From assembly GCA_046330225.1 (NCBI GenBank), contig JAXLTD010000022.1:1-11882 (forward strand): a stretch of DNA of 11,882 nt, in the 5' to 3' direction. This stretch comes from CANJIV01 sp046330225 (lineage in GTDB: Bacteria > Actinomycetota > Thermoleophilia > Solirubrobacterales > Solirubrobacteraceae). Shown piece by piece: positions 1-6,465 of the stretch (positions are counted from its first letter, which is position 1; the number at the start of each line of letters is the position of its first letter). Below the pieces are notes generated by a model. The model saw nothing but the letters and a program-made list of their open reading frames with translations, was not told where the DNA came from and did not search any database. The position numbers and the translations under genes were made by a program.

Positions 1-630
1 CCCGGCCGCCGATTGCGGGCCCTCCAGCGCCGGCAGCGGAGGGAGGCGGCCGCCGGCCAGGAAGGCCAGCGCCCGCGCGATCGGGATCAGGCGCAGCTGC
101 GCGGCCGCGCCGAGGTCGCGCAGGCCGAGGAACGCGGTGCGGGCCGAGTACCCGGAGCGGGCCCGGATCCGGACGGGGTCGAAGGCGCGGCTGCGGCGCA
201 GGGACTCGAGCGCCGCCAGAGTGCCAGGGGCGTACGCCGCGGTCACGACGTGCCCAAGCCAGCGGCGCGGCCCGGCGGGGGCCAGCCGGTCCCCGGCGTC
301 GGGGACGAGCCGCCAGCGGGCCCGTCCGCCGGTGGTCGCGGTCGTCGTGGGCCGGCGGGCGACGATGAGGATGACGTTCCACTCGCCCGCAGCCGCAGCG
401 GCCTTCACGCCGCCCAGGACGACCGTGCCGGGCGCGCGCAGCCCGGAGATCGCCAGCCGCGGGCGGCCGGCGTGCGCGGTGCCGGAGCGCACGGCGGCCT
501 GGAAGATGGCGGCGTCGCCCGGCGCGGGCACAACCAGCCGCCCGCCCGGCGGCGTCGCGGCGCCCGCGGCAGGCGCACCCAGCCCCGCGGCGGCGAGCGC
601 GGCCAGCAGGCACCCGGGCGCACGGCGCAT
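1..630 (-). CDS. Secreted protein of unknown function (partial, C-terminus beyond the window)
   Basis: An open frame on the minus strand runs from an ATG at 630 to the left edge without a stop, giving the first 210 residues. Residues 1-24 form a typical signal peptide: arginines at 2-3, a hydrophobic stretch LLAALAAAGLGAPAAGA, and a likely cut after AGA. The mature part is rich in Ala, Gly, Arg and Pro and starts ATPPGGRLVVPAPGD. I recognise no domain or catalytic motif. Third-position G/C bias is strong throughout, which supports real coding. The ATG lies 5 nt past the stop of the precorrin-2 dehydrogenase gene, so the two are probably cotranscribed, but nothing in the protein suggests a role in tetrapyrrole synthesis. 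I see no good Shine-Dalgarno sequence, so translational coupling is plausible. Confidence 0.6.
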   Translation of the reverse strand, partial: MRRAPGCLLAALAAAGLGAPAAGAATPPGGRLVVPAPGDAAIFQAAVRSGTAHAGRPRLAISGLRAPGTVVLGGVKAAAAAGEWNVILIVARRPTTTATTGGRARWRLVPDAGDRLAPAGPRRWLGHVVTAAYAPGTLAALESLRRSRAFDPVRIRARSGYSARTAFLGLRDLGAAAQLRLIPIARALAFLAGGRLPPLPALEGPQSAAG

Positions 631-635
631 CGGCG

Positions 636-1373
636 TCAGGCCGGCGCGTGCACGGCCTGCGCGGCCGCGACGAGGTCGTGCACCGCCTGCGCGTTGCCCT
701 CCCGCAGCAGCGCGATCGGGTCGGGGTCGCCGTTGACGATCGACTCGAAGAAGGCCTTGCGGTCCTGATAGGTGGGCAGGGTGCCCTTCGCCCAGCCGCG
801 CGCGTCGTTGAGGATCACGGCGAGGTCGGCGTAGGGCTCGCCGAACTGCTCGGCGATCTCGCGCTTCATGCGCTTGGCCAGGGCCGGAGAGGCGCCGGCG
901 GTCGAGATCGCAATCGCGAGCGGGCCGGTCCGGACGATGGCCGGGAGGATGAAATTGCACAGCGGCGGAACGTCGACGACGTTCACGAGCATCGCCCGGC
1001 GCTCGGCGTCCTCGTACACCTTGATGTTGACCTCCGAGTCGTCCGTGGCCGCGATGACCATGAAGGTCCCCTCGAGGTCGGCCGGCTCATACGCGCGCTG
1101 CTCCCAGCGGATCGACCCTTCGGCAGCGAGGGCGGCCAGCGCCGGCTCGGCCTCGGGCGCGACGAGCACGACCTCGCCGCCGCAGGCGAGCAGCCCCTCG
1201 GCCTTCTCCAGGCCGATCTCGCCGCCCCCGACCACGAGGCAGCGCCGGCCCGTGAGCTTCAGGCAGGCGATGTAGAACGGCGTCGCGAGCATGTCGCGCA
1301 CGCAGGACTGGTCGCAGATCCCCTTGCGGAGCTGGCAGACGCACTCTTTTCCGGCGTAGGCCTGGGCGGGCAT
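636..1373 (-). CDS. Precorrin-2 dehydrogenase / sirohydrochlorin ferrochelatase (Met8/SirC/CysG N-terminal type)
   Basis: The 245-residue protein should oxidise precorrin-2 to sirohydrochlorin with NAD+ and may insert Fe2+ to give siroheme in the cytoplasm. The family is shown by the Rossmann loop VVGGGEIGLEK (47-57), NVVDVPPLCNFILPA (131-145) with Asp134 at the position of the family's catalytic aspartate, and IAISTAGASPALAKRMKREI (154-173), the usual dimerisation/substrate signature. There is no fused uroporphyrinogen methyltransferase domain. I chose the ATG at 1373 rather than the one at 1292 (MLATPFY) because the codons between them keep strong third-position G/C bias, while the bases upstream of 1373 do not. 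The extra 27 residues carry four cysteines (11, 13, 20, 24) in a CxC-x6-C-x3-C pattern. No Shine-Dalgarno sequence is visible, but a TACATT box lies 9 nt before the ATG. Confidence 0.88.
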   Translation of the reverse strand: MPAQAYAGKECVCQLRKGICDQSCVRDMLATPFYIACLKLTGRRCLVVGGGEIGLEKAEGLLACGGEVVLVAPEAEPALAALAAEGSIRWEQRAYEPADLEGTFMVIAATDDSEVNIKVYEDAERRAMLVNVVDVPPLCNFILPAIVRTGPLAIAISTAGASPALAKRMKREIAEQFGEPYADLAVILNDARGWAKGTLPTYQDRKAFFESIVNGDPDPIALLREGNAQAVHDLVAAAQAVHAPA

Positions 1374-1382
1374 GGTCTGGAC

Positions 1383-1388
1383 AATGTA
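1383..1388 (-). promoter_or_regulatory. Putative -10 box of the precorrin-2 dehydrogenase gene
   Basis: TACATT on the minus strand fits the actinobacterial TAnnnT -10 form and lies 9 nt before the ATG at 1373, so the mRNA would have almost no leader. No -35 hexamer is convincing. This is inferred from spacing and from the lack of a Shine-Dalgarno sequence. Confidence 0.35.
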
Positions 1389-1392
1389 GACG

Positions 1393-1409
1393 CTCGTAAG
1401 CTTCACGAG
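1393..1409. promoter_or_regulatory. 17-bp inverted repeat between divergent genes (candidate operator)
   Basis: On the minus strand the site reads CTCGTGAAGCTTACGAG. The arms CTCGT and ACGAG flank AAGCTT, with one extra base off centre. It fills much of the 42-bp gap between the divergent precorrin-2 dehydrogenase and DUF2236 starts and sits 4 bp upstream of the putative -10 box, where a regulator could act on both genes. The regulator is unknown. Confidence 0.3.
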
Positions 1410-1415
1410 GATCAC

Positions 1416-2321
1416 GTGAGCTCGCCTCCCGCCTTCCAGCCCATCCCCTTCCGTGCTGCCGCCCCGGGCGAGGGCTACTTCGAGGACGGCGCGCTGATCC
1501 GCCGGGTCAACCGCGAACTGATCGTGGCCTTCTCCGGCGCCCGGGCCCTGCTCCTGCAGGCCGCGCACCCGGTGATGTTCGAAGGCTTCTACGACCGCAC
1601 GGCCGGCCACGCCGACCCGCATGGGCGCCTCGCCCGGACGGCGACGATCATGAACACGATCTACTTCGGCCGGCGCGCCGACGCCGACGAGATGACCGCG
1701 CGCGTCCGCCGGGTCCACGCCCGCATCCGCGGCGAGCTGCCCGAGCCGGCCGGCCCGTTCCCGGCCGGCACGCCGTATGCCGCCGACGACCCGAAGTACC
1801 TCCTGTGGACCCTCGCGGCGCTCGTCGACTCCGCCGACCGCATCTACCGCCGCTACGTCAGCGGCCTGCACCGCGACGAGCGCGACGCGCTCTGGCAGGA
1901 CTACCGGCTCGTCGGCCGCCTGTTCGGCTTGGAGGACGCCGACATGCCGCCCGACATCGAGGCGTTCGACGCGTACATGGACGCGATGATCGGCGGGGGC
2001 GAGCTGTGGGTCACGCCGCGCGCCCGCGAACTCGGCCTCGCTGTCGTCTTCCACCCGCCCGCGCCGCTGCACATGCGCTGGCTGGTCGAGGCGGTGAACT
2101 TCCACGTCGCCGGCTCGCTGCCGCGGCGCGTGCGCCGCGGCTACGGGCTCTCCTGGGACCCGGTGCGCGGGGCGGTCCGCCGCGGCGGCGCCGAGTACAC
2201 CAAGCGGGTGCTCCTGCCGCTGCTGCCCGCCGCGGTCCGGCGCACGCCGGTGGCCGGCGGGCGGTTGCTGCCCGGGCCGCCGCGGGCGCAGGATGCGCCG
2301 GCGCGGGCCGAAGCGGCCTGA
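1416..2321 (+). CDS. DUF2236 / oxygenase MpaB-Lcp-like family protein
   Basis: This 301-residue protein belongs to the DUF2236 family, related to fungal MpaB and to the haem-containing latex-clearing protein Lcp. Visible signatures are LLLQAAHPVM (His51), RLARTATIMNTIYFG (71-85), VRRVHARIRGE with His101, the segment YAADDPKYLLWTLAALVDSA, and the late LPRRVRRGYGLSW. Arg71 and Thr75 with His101 resemble the Arg, Thr and axial His of Lcp, so haem binding is possible but not shown. The substrate is unknown. The start is the GTG at 1416, preceded 4 nt upstream by CGAGGA; the frame stays open further upstream, but there it overlaps the dehydrogenase gene and reads as a shadow. It is divergent from that gene and convergent with the secreted repeat protein to its right. 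Confidence 0.85.
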   Translation: MSSPPAFQPIPFRAAAPGEGYFEDGALIRRVNRELIVAFSGARALLLQAAHPVMFEGFYDRTAGHADPHGRLARTATIMNTIYFGRRADADEMTARVRRVHARIRGELPEPAGPFPAGTPYAADDPKYLLWTLAALVDSADRIYRRYVSGLHRDERDALWQDYRLVGRLFGLEDADMPPDIEAFDAYMDAMIGGGELWVTPRARELGLAVVFHPPAPLHMRWLVEAVNFHVAGSLPRRVRRGYGLSWDPVRGAVRRGGAEYTKRVLLPLLPAAVRRTPVAGGRLLPGPPRAQDAPARAEAA

Positions 2322-2336
2322 GCGGGCGCGGCGCCC

Positions 2337-2357
2337 CCCGGCAGGTCCTCCGCCGGG
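2337..2357. terminator. Weak hairpin between convergent genes
   Basis: Arms CCCGGC and GCCGGG (6 bp, perfect) flank a 9-nt loop, 16 nt after the DUF2236 stop and about 48 nt past the stop of the convergent secreted-protein gene. There is no U tract. It could end transcription in both directions, but the stem is short and such stems are common at this GC content. Confidence 0.28.
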
Positions 2358-2404
2358 CTGCACGGCGCTGGGCCCGGGACGGCTCGGGCTCGTCGCAGGC
2401 CGCG

Positions 2405-3703
2405 CTACGGCCGACGGATCGCGGTGCTGGCCACGTTGCCTTCGAGCCACGAGACCACCAGGGTCCGCTGGCCCCCGCCGGCGGCGTGAAGGCCCGTGCC
2501 GTGACCCAGCCGCGCCGCCCTTTCGAACCCCCGCCCGGCGCGGAACAGGGCGGCGACGACGCTGAGGCGGGCGTATACCTCCCACGCGACGACCGCGTCG
2601 CCGCCATCGTCGAACGCCACGACCGGGAATCCCACCGCATCCGACGAGCGGGCCAGGCGGCCCGTTGCCCCGAAGCTGACGCCGTCGGGGGCGTAGGCGG
2701 CCGCGATCGCGGTGTGCTCGCGGCCGGGCTCGATGGTGCCAGTCGGCGATGCCTCGGCCCACGTGACCATTGCCGCGCCCGTCGTGGCGATCGCGAGCCC
2801 GGGCGGCACGGCCGGCGCGCGGCCCGCGCTCAGGCGCTGGGCCACGAAGGGGGCGCCCGCACGCGCTGCCGCGACGTGCAGGTCGCCGCGGAGATCCGGG
2901 AAGTTGCCGTTCGGCTGCGCGCGGGCCCCCTGCACCCAGGCCACCACCGCGGTCCCGGCCGGCCCGACTTCGGTCGCGAAGGCCTGGGGGGGCTCGCCGA
3001 TCATCGGGATCGGCCGCGGCGGGTCGCGCCGGCCGCTCGTGCTGCCCGTCATGACCACGATGCGCCCGTGCTCGGTCCAGGCGAGCGCCAGCGACCCGTC
3101 TGGGCCGACTCGGACGACGGCGGAGCCCGGGTCGGCTGCGGGCAGCGCCTCTGGGGGCTCGAGCCGGCCGTCGGCGTGCATGACGCGAAAGAAGGCGCCT
3201 GGCGCGCCGGACTTCATCCACAGGAACACGGCGTTGCCCGCGTCGTCGACCTCGCCGCCGATGCCGAACGCGCGCCCGCCGAAGCCCCCTTGGGACGCCG
3301 ACGGCTGGGAGACGGCGAACGGAGGTCCCAGCGGCGCCCCGGACGGCGCGCGCCGGCGCACGCACAGGCGGGCCGGCGTGCCGCAGCCGGGCCACATGGC
3401 GAGCCCGCGTCCGGCGCCGTCGACCTCGAGCGTGGGATGCACCGAGGCCAGCGCCACCGGCGGCGACGGGCGGCCCTGCGGCGTGCGGGTCCGCCACTGC
3501 GCCCGTCCCGGCCTGGGAGCGCCGTTCGGCCAGGACGGGGCTGCCGACCAGCGGACCGCGCCCGCCCGGTCCACGAACCCGCGGACATCGTGGGGCTCGC
3601 CGGCCCAGAACACGACCCCCTGTGACCAGGCGGCCTCGGCGGCCGGCACGCCGGCCAGGGCGGCGAGGGTCACGGCGGCGGCGGCGAGGCTTCGCAGCGG
3701 CAT
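2405..3703 (-). CDS. Secreted repeat protein, probably beta-propeller-like
   Basis: The 432-residue protein begins with a clear signal peptide (MPLRSLAAAAVTLAALAGVP, cut near AAEA at 24). The mature part holds about seven copies of a short motif, roughly V-D-x-x-G-x-A-hydrophobic-x-x-W: VDGAGRGLAMW (94-104), VDDAGNAVFLW (152-162), VGPDGSLALAW (199-209), VGPAGTAVVAW (246-256), IATTGAAMVTW (305-315), FDDGGDAVVAW (364-374) and a weaker one near 410-419. Spacing of 45-59 residues suggests blades of a propeller or a similar beta repeat. There is no catalytic motif, anchor or sorting signal, so it is probably an exported binding or structural protein. It follows the aldehyde dehydrogenase by 40 bp on the same strand. 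Only a weak GAG lies before the ATG. Such proteins are common in Thermoleophilia and are usually unnamed. Confidence 0.72.
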   Translation of the reverse strand: MPLRSLAAAAVTLAALAGVPAAEAAWSQGVVFWAGEPHDVRGFVDRAGAVRWSAAPSWPNGAPRPGRAQWRTRTPQGRPSPPVALASVHPTLEVDGAGRGLAMWPGCGTPARLCVRRRAPSGAPLGPPFAVSQPSASQGGFGGRAFGIGGEVDDAGNAVFLWMKSGAPGAFFRVMHADGRLEPPEALPAADPGSAVVRVGPDGSLALAWTEHGRIVVMTGSTSGRRDPPRPIPMIGEPPQAFATEVGPAGTAVVAWVQGARAQPNGNFPDLRGDLHVAAARAGAPFVAQRLSAGRAPAVPPGLAIATTGAAMVTWAEASPTGTIEPGREHTAIAAAYAPDGVSFGATGRLARSSDAVGFPVVAFDDGGDAVVAWEVYARLSVVAALFRAGRGFERAARLGHGTGLHAAGGGQRTLVVSWLEGNVASTAIRRP

Positions 3704-3743
3704 CGGATCTCAAACGATCGGCATCCGCCGAAGTAGCGCCGCC

Positions 3744-5333
3744 TCAGCGCCGGCCGACCGACCGCAGCGTGCGGCGGGCAACCTTCGCCAGCGGGACGGC
3801 GCCCTGGCCGAGCGCGCGGCGGCGGTCGGCTTCGCGGCCGTAGAGCAGGCCGCCGGCGGCGCGCACGGCGCGACCGAGGGTCTCGTCGTACGGGTGCCAC
3901 CAGAAGTTGCGCGCCGAGCCCGGGTCCCAGGCGATGAGCTTGACCTCGACGCACTCGTACAGGCCGAACTTCGAGTGGGCCCGGCCGATGCCCGAGGCCT
4001 TCACGCCGCCCCACGGCGTCTGGACGGCCCCGTGGGAGTACATGTGGTCGTTGATCCAGACCATCCCGGCTTGGAGCTCGCGGGCGATGCGGGTGCCGCG
4101 CCGGCGGTCGCGGGTCCACACCGAGGCGCCGAGGCCGAACTCCGAGTCGTTGGCCAGCCGGATGGCCTCGTCCTCGTCCTCGACGGTCACGATCGGGAGG
4201 ACCGGGCCGAAGATCTCCTCGCGCATGATCCGCATGTCGGGGGTCACGCCGGTGAGCACGGCAGGCGCGTAGAAGGCTCCGGACAGGCCGGGGACCTCGA
4301 CCGGGCCGCCGCAGTGCTGCGTGGCGCCGTTCGCCACCGCGTCGGCGACGAGCTCGCAGACGAGGTCGAACTGGTCGCGCGAGGCCATCGGGCCCACCTG
4401 GGTCGCCCAGTTGAGCGGATCGCCGACCGTGAGCCGCTGCGCGCCCGCCACGACGCCCGCGACGAAGCGCTCGGCGTGCTCGCGCACGACGTAGACGCGC
4501 TCGATGCCGGCGCAGGTCTGGCCGGCGTTCGCACAGCCGCCCCAGAGCGCGCCGTCGATCGCGTTGGCGATGTTCGCGTCCCGGAGCACGAGCATCGGGT
4601 CCTTGCCGCCGAGCTCGAGCACGGCGCCCTTCAGCTGCGCGGCACAGGCCCGCCCGACGCCGCGGCCGACGGAGACCGACCCGGTGAAGAACACCTTGGC
4701 GACGCTGGACTCGACGAGCGCCTGGCCGACCGCGCCGCCGCCGTGCACGACCCGGATCAGGCCCTCGGGGACCCCGGCGCGCTCGAACACGTGCCGGATC
4801 CGCTCGCCGATCAGCGGGGTCAGGGAGGCCGGCTTGAGCACCACGCCGTTGCCCGCCATGAGTGCCATCGCGACCTCGCCGAGCGGGATCGACCACGGGT
4901 AGTTCCACGGCGCGATCACGCCGACGACTCCGAGCGGCTCGTAGGCGAAGGCCGAGCGCTTGAGCTTGAAGTGGGGCTGCGGCGACCCGATGCGCTCGTC
5001 GGCCAGCAGCCGCGGGCCGTGCTCGGCGATCCAGTGCAGCGCGTCGGCGGTGGGGAGCAGCTCCATCGTCAGCGCCTCGACGCGCGGCTTGCCCTGCTCG
5101 GAGGCGATGAGGTCCCGCAGGGCGTCGAACTCGTCGACGATCACGTGCGCGGTGCGGCGCAGGTAGCGGGCACGGTCGGCCCGCGGCAGCGCCGCCCAGA
5201 ACGGCTGGACCTGGGCGACCTCGTCGACGACGGCCTGGACCCCGTCCGGGGCCACGGTCTGGACGGATCCGAGGCGCGCGCCGGACGCCGGGCTGAAGGA
5301 CTCGAGCTGCGCGGGAGCGGGGCCGGAGGCCAT
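3744..5333 (-). CDS. NAD(P)-dependent aldehyde dehydrogenase family protein
   Basis: The 529-residue cytoplasmic enzyme should oxidise an aldehyde to the acid. All core ALDH elements are present: APWNYPWS with Asn144, LKPAS with Lys167, the cofactor loop FFTGSVSVGR (215-224), LELGGKDP with the general base Glu240, GQTCAGIERV with the catalytic Cys274, and EEIFGPVLP. The WINDHMYSHG...QTPWGGVKASGIGR region is like the class that includes succinate-semialdehyde and diapolycopene-dialdehyde dehydrogenases; I cannot name the substrate. A tail of about 55 residues starting NFWWHPYDE extends past the usual end of about 480 residues. The ATG at 5333 is the natural start (MASGPAPAQLESFSPASG); the frame is open further upstream, but that part overlaps the GNAT-like gene out of frame. 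It has no Shine-Dalgarno sequence; TAGGCT lies 7 nt before the ATG. Confidence 0.92.
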   Translation of the reverse strand: MASGPAPAQLESFSPASGARLGSVQTVAPDGVQAVVDEVAQVQPFWAALPRADRARYLRRTAHVIVDEFDALRDLIASEQGKPRVEALTMELLPTADALHWIAEHGPRLLADERIGSPQPHFKLKRSAFAYEPLGVVGVIAPWNYPWSIPLGEVAMALMAGNGVVLKPASLTPLIGERIRHVFERAGVPEGLIRVVHGGGAVGQALVESSVAKVFFTGSVSVGRGVGRACAAQLKGAVLELGGKDPMLVLRDANIANAIDGALWGGCANAGQTCAGIERVYVVREHAERFVAGVVAGAQRLTVGDPLNWATQVGPMASRDQFDLVCELVADAVANGATQHCGGPVEVPGLSGAFYAPAVLTGVTPDMRIMREEIFGPVLPIVTVEDEDEAIRLANDSEFGLGASVWTRDRRRGTRIARELQAGMVWINDHMYSHGAVQTPWGGVKASGIGRAHSKFGLYECVEVKLIAWDPGSARNFWWHPYDETLGRAVRAAGGLLYGREADRRRALGQGAVPLAKVARRTLRSVGRR

Positions 5334-5340
5334 GGCGGGC

Positions 5341-5346
5341 AGCCTA
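5341..5346 (-). promoter_or_regulatory. Putative -10 box for a leaderless aldehyde dehydrogenase mRNA
   Basis: TAGGCT (TAnnnT form) stands exactly 7 nt before the ATG, with GCCCGCC between. The same arrangement, TAGCCT-GCCCGCC-ATG, occurs at dinB in this window. Spacing places the transcription start at the A of ATG. No -35 match is visible. Confidence 0.42.
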
Positions 5347-5380
5347 GACGACGCCCCCCCGGCGGCGACCGGCCCGGCGG

Positions 5381-5755
5381 TCAGGCGCGGCGCCGGGCCG
5401 TGCGGCCGGACCGGTCGAGCAGCGCGTGCCAGAGCAGCTCGCCCACACCGGGGGCCACGCGCTCGTCGGCGACGAGCGCTGCCGGCTCGAGCGCGCCGAA
5501 GTCGATTGCCCCGATCCCGGTCACGAGCTCCTGCCGCCCGGTCCAGGTCAGGGCGCAGAGCACGGTCCGCTCGCGCGGATCGTGGCGCAGCAGCCGCTCC
5601 ACCTCGAGCTCGTCGGGCGCGATCCCGCGCCGCTGCAGCAGCTGCGTGACCCCGGCCCGGTCCGAAGGGCGGGCGAGCCGCAGCCGGACCGGCGGCCCGT
5701 TCGCCAAGCCGAAGCGGGCGGCCATCAGGACTCCGGTGTCGAGCGGCTGGGACAC
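5381..5755 (-). CDS. Small GNAT-like (acetyltransferase-fold) protein
   Basis: The segment PVRLRLARPSDRAGVTQLLQRRG resembles the N-terminal beta1-alpha1 of GNAT N-acetyltransferases, and a later part (ELVTGIGAIDFGALEPAALVADERVAPGVGELL) resembles beta4 to alpha3. The usual acetyl-CoA loop Q/R-x-x-G-x-G/A is poorly kept and the protein ends soon afterwards (124 residues against a usual 140-170), so it may be degenerate or non-catalytic. I chose GTG at 5755 (MSQPLDTGVLMAARFG) because AAGGTGG lies 5 nt upstream and codon bias falls off upstream of it. The frame also offers a GTG at 5821 (146 residues) and an ATG at 5725 with GGAG 5 nt before it. It precedes the aldehyde dehydrogenase by 47 bp on the same strand. 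Confidence 0.5.
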   Translation of the reverse strand: MSQPLDTGVLMAARFGLANGPPVRLRLARPSDRAGVTQLLQRRGIAPDELEVERLLRHDPRERTVLCALTWTGRQELVTGIGAIDFGALEPAALVADERVAPGVGELLWHALLDRSGRTARRRA

Positions 5756-5802
5756 GAGGACCACCTTCGCACCGGCAGGCCGGCGACCTGTGAACGATCT
5801 GA

Positions 5803-5819
5803 GACGTGTGCGCCACGTC
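5803..5819. promoter_or_regulatory. 17-bp inverted repeat, candidate operator between divergent genes
   Basis: GACGTG and CACGTC form perfect 6-bp arms around TGCGC. The site is within the 134-bp gap between the chosen GNAT-like start (5755, minus) and the DUF1697 start (5890, plus). If the GNAT-like gene instead starts at 5821, the repeat falls inside its first codons. The regulator is unknown. Confidence 0.25.
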
Positions 5820-5889
5820 ACGCCGGTCCCGTCAGAATCGCGGGCGGAGGCGGCCGGGCCGCCGGACCCCGATCGGAGGGAGGCAGGCG

Positions 5890-6429
5890 ATGGAGCGGTA
5901 CGCGCTCTTGCTGCGGGGCATCAACGTCGGCCGGGGCAACAGCCTGCCGATGGCGGATCTGCGCGCCATGCTCGAGGCCCTCGGAGCCACCGAGGTCGCC
6001 ACCTACATCCAGAGCGGCAACGCCGTGCTGACGGCCACGCGCGGCCCGGACGAGCTGGCCGCCGCGGTCGAGGCGGCGCTCGAACGCCGCATGGGGCGCC
6101 CGATCGCGACGACGCTGCGCACGCGGGCGCAGCTGGCGGAGATCGTCGCCGGCAATCCCTTCGCGGACATCGCCACCACGCTGAAGTTCCTGTGCGTGAC
6201 GTTCCTGTCGGAGCCGCCGGGCGCTGCAGCGCTGGCCCGGCTCGAGGACGCGGAGTTCGGGGACGAGCGCTGGGAGCTCGCGGGCCGAGAGATCTACTCC
6301 TGGCATCCGCGCGGCCAGGGCCGCAGCCCGCTCGCCGAAGCGATCGCGAAGCTCCCCGTCGCGGGCACGGCGACGACCCGGAACTGGAACACGGTGCTCA
6401 AGCTCCTCGCGATGCTCGGCGGCGGCTGA
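5890..6429 (+). CDS. DUF1697 family protein
   Basis: This 179-residue cytoplasmic protein has the complete DUF1697 pattern: the start MERYALLLRGINVGRGNSLPM, the segment LGATEVATYIQSGNAVL (about residues 36-52), KFLCVTFLSEPP in the middle, and the conserved end RNWNTVLKLLAML. The family's biochemical function is not established, so none is assigned. The ATG at 5890 has a strong Shine-Dalgarno run GGAGGGAGG (5875-5883) 6 nt before it, and the homologous part of the family starts here; the frame is open to 5806, but those codons are not family-like. It is divergent from the GNAT-like/aldehyde dehydrogenase cluster and convergent with rarA. Its stop codon is inside the left arm of a long hairpin. 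Confidence 0.85.
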   Translation: MERYALLLRGINVGRGNSLPMADLRAMLEALGATEVATYIQSGNAVLTATRGPDELAAAVEAALERRMGRPIATTLRTRAQLAEIVAGNPFADIATTLKFLCVTFLSEPPGAAALARLEDAEFGDERWELAGREIYSWHPRGQGRSPLAEAIAKLPVAGTATTRNWNTVLKLLAMLGGG

Positions 6430-6453
6430 GGCCGCGGCCGGCGCGGCCTCAGC
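6425..6453. terminator. Bidirectional terminator hairpin between DUF1697 gene and rarA
   Basis: Arms GCTGAGGCCGCG (6425-6436) and CGCGGCCTCAGC (6442-6453) pair perfectly over 12 bp around the loop GCCGG. The left arm contains the DUF1697 stop codon, and the right arm ends 12 bp before the rarA stop on the other strand. There is no long U tract, but hairpin-only terminators are usual at this GC content. The place and length make this the best terminator candidate in the window. Confidence 0.7.
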
Positions 6454-6465
6454 TTCGGCGCCGGC

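Noticed and set aside
1374..3713. Open minus-strand frame joined to the precorrin-2 dehydrogenase (total 1025 codons)
   Set aside because: It runs antisense over the DUF2236 and out of frame over the secreted repeat gene, without family motifs; at this GC content frames stay open by chance.
3718..3731. Small hairpin TCGGC/GCCGA between the aldehyde dehydrogenase and the secreted repeat gene
   Set aside because: A 5-bp stem with no U tract is too weak to call a terminator.
5095..5120. TCGAAC half-site inside the aldehyde dehydrogenase gene as a second SOS box
   Set aside because: The second half (CGACG) does not match GTTCG; CGAAC half-sites are frequent in coding sequence here.
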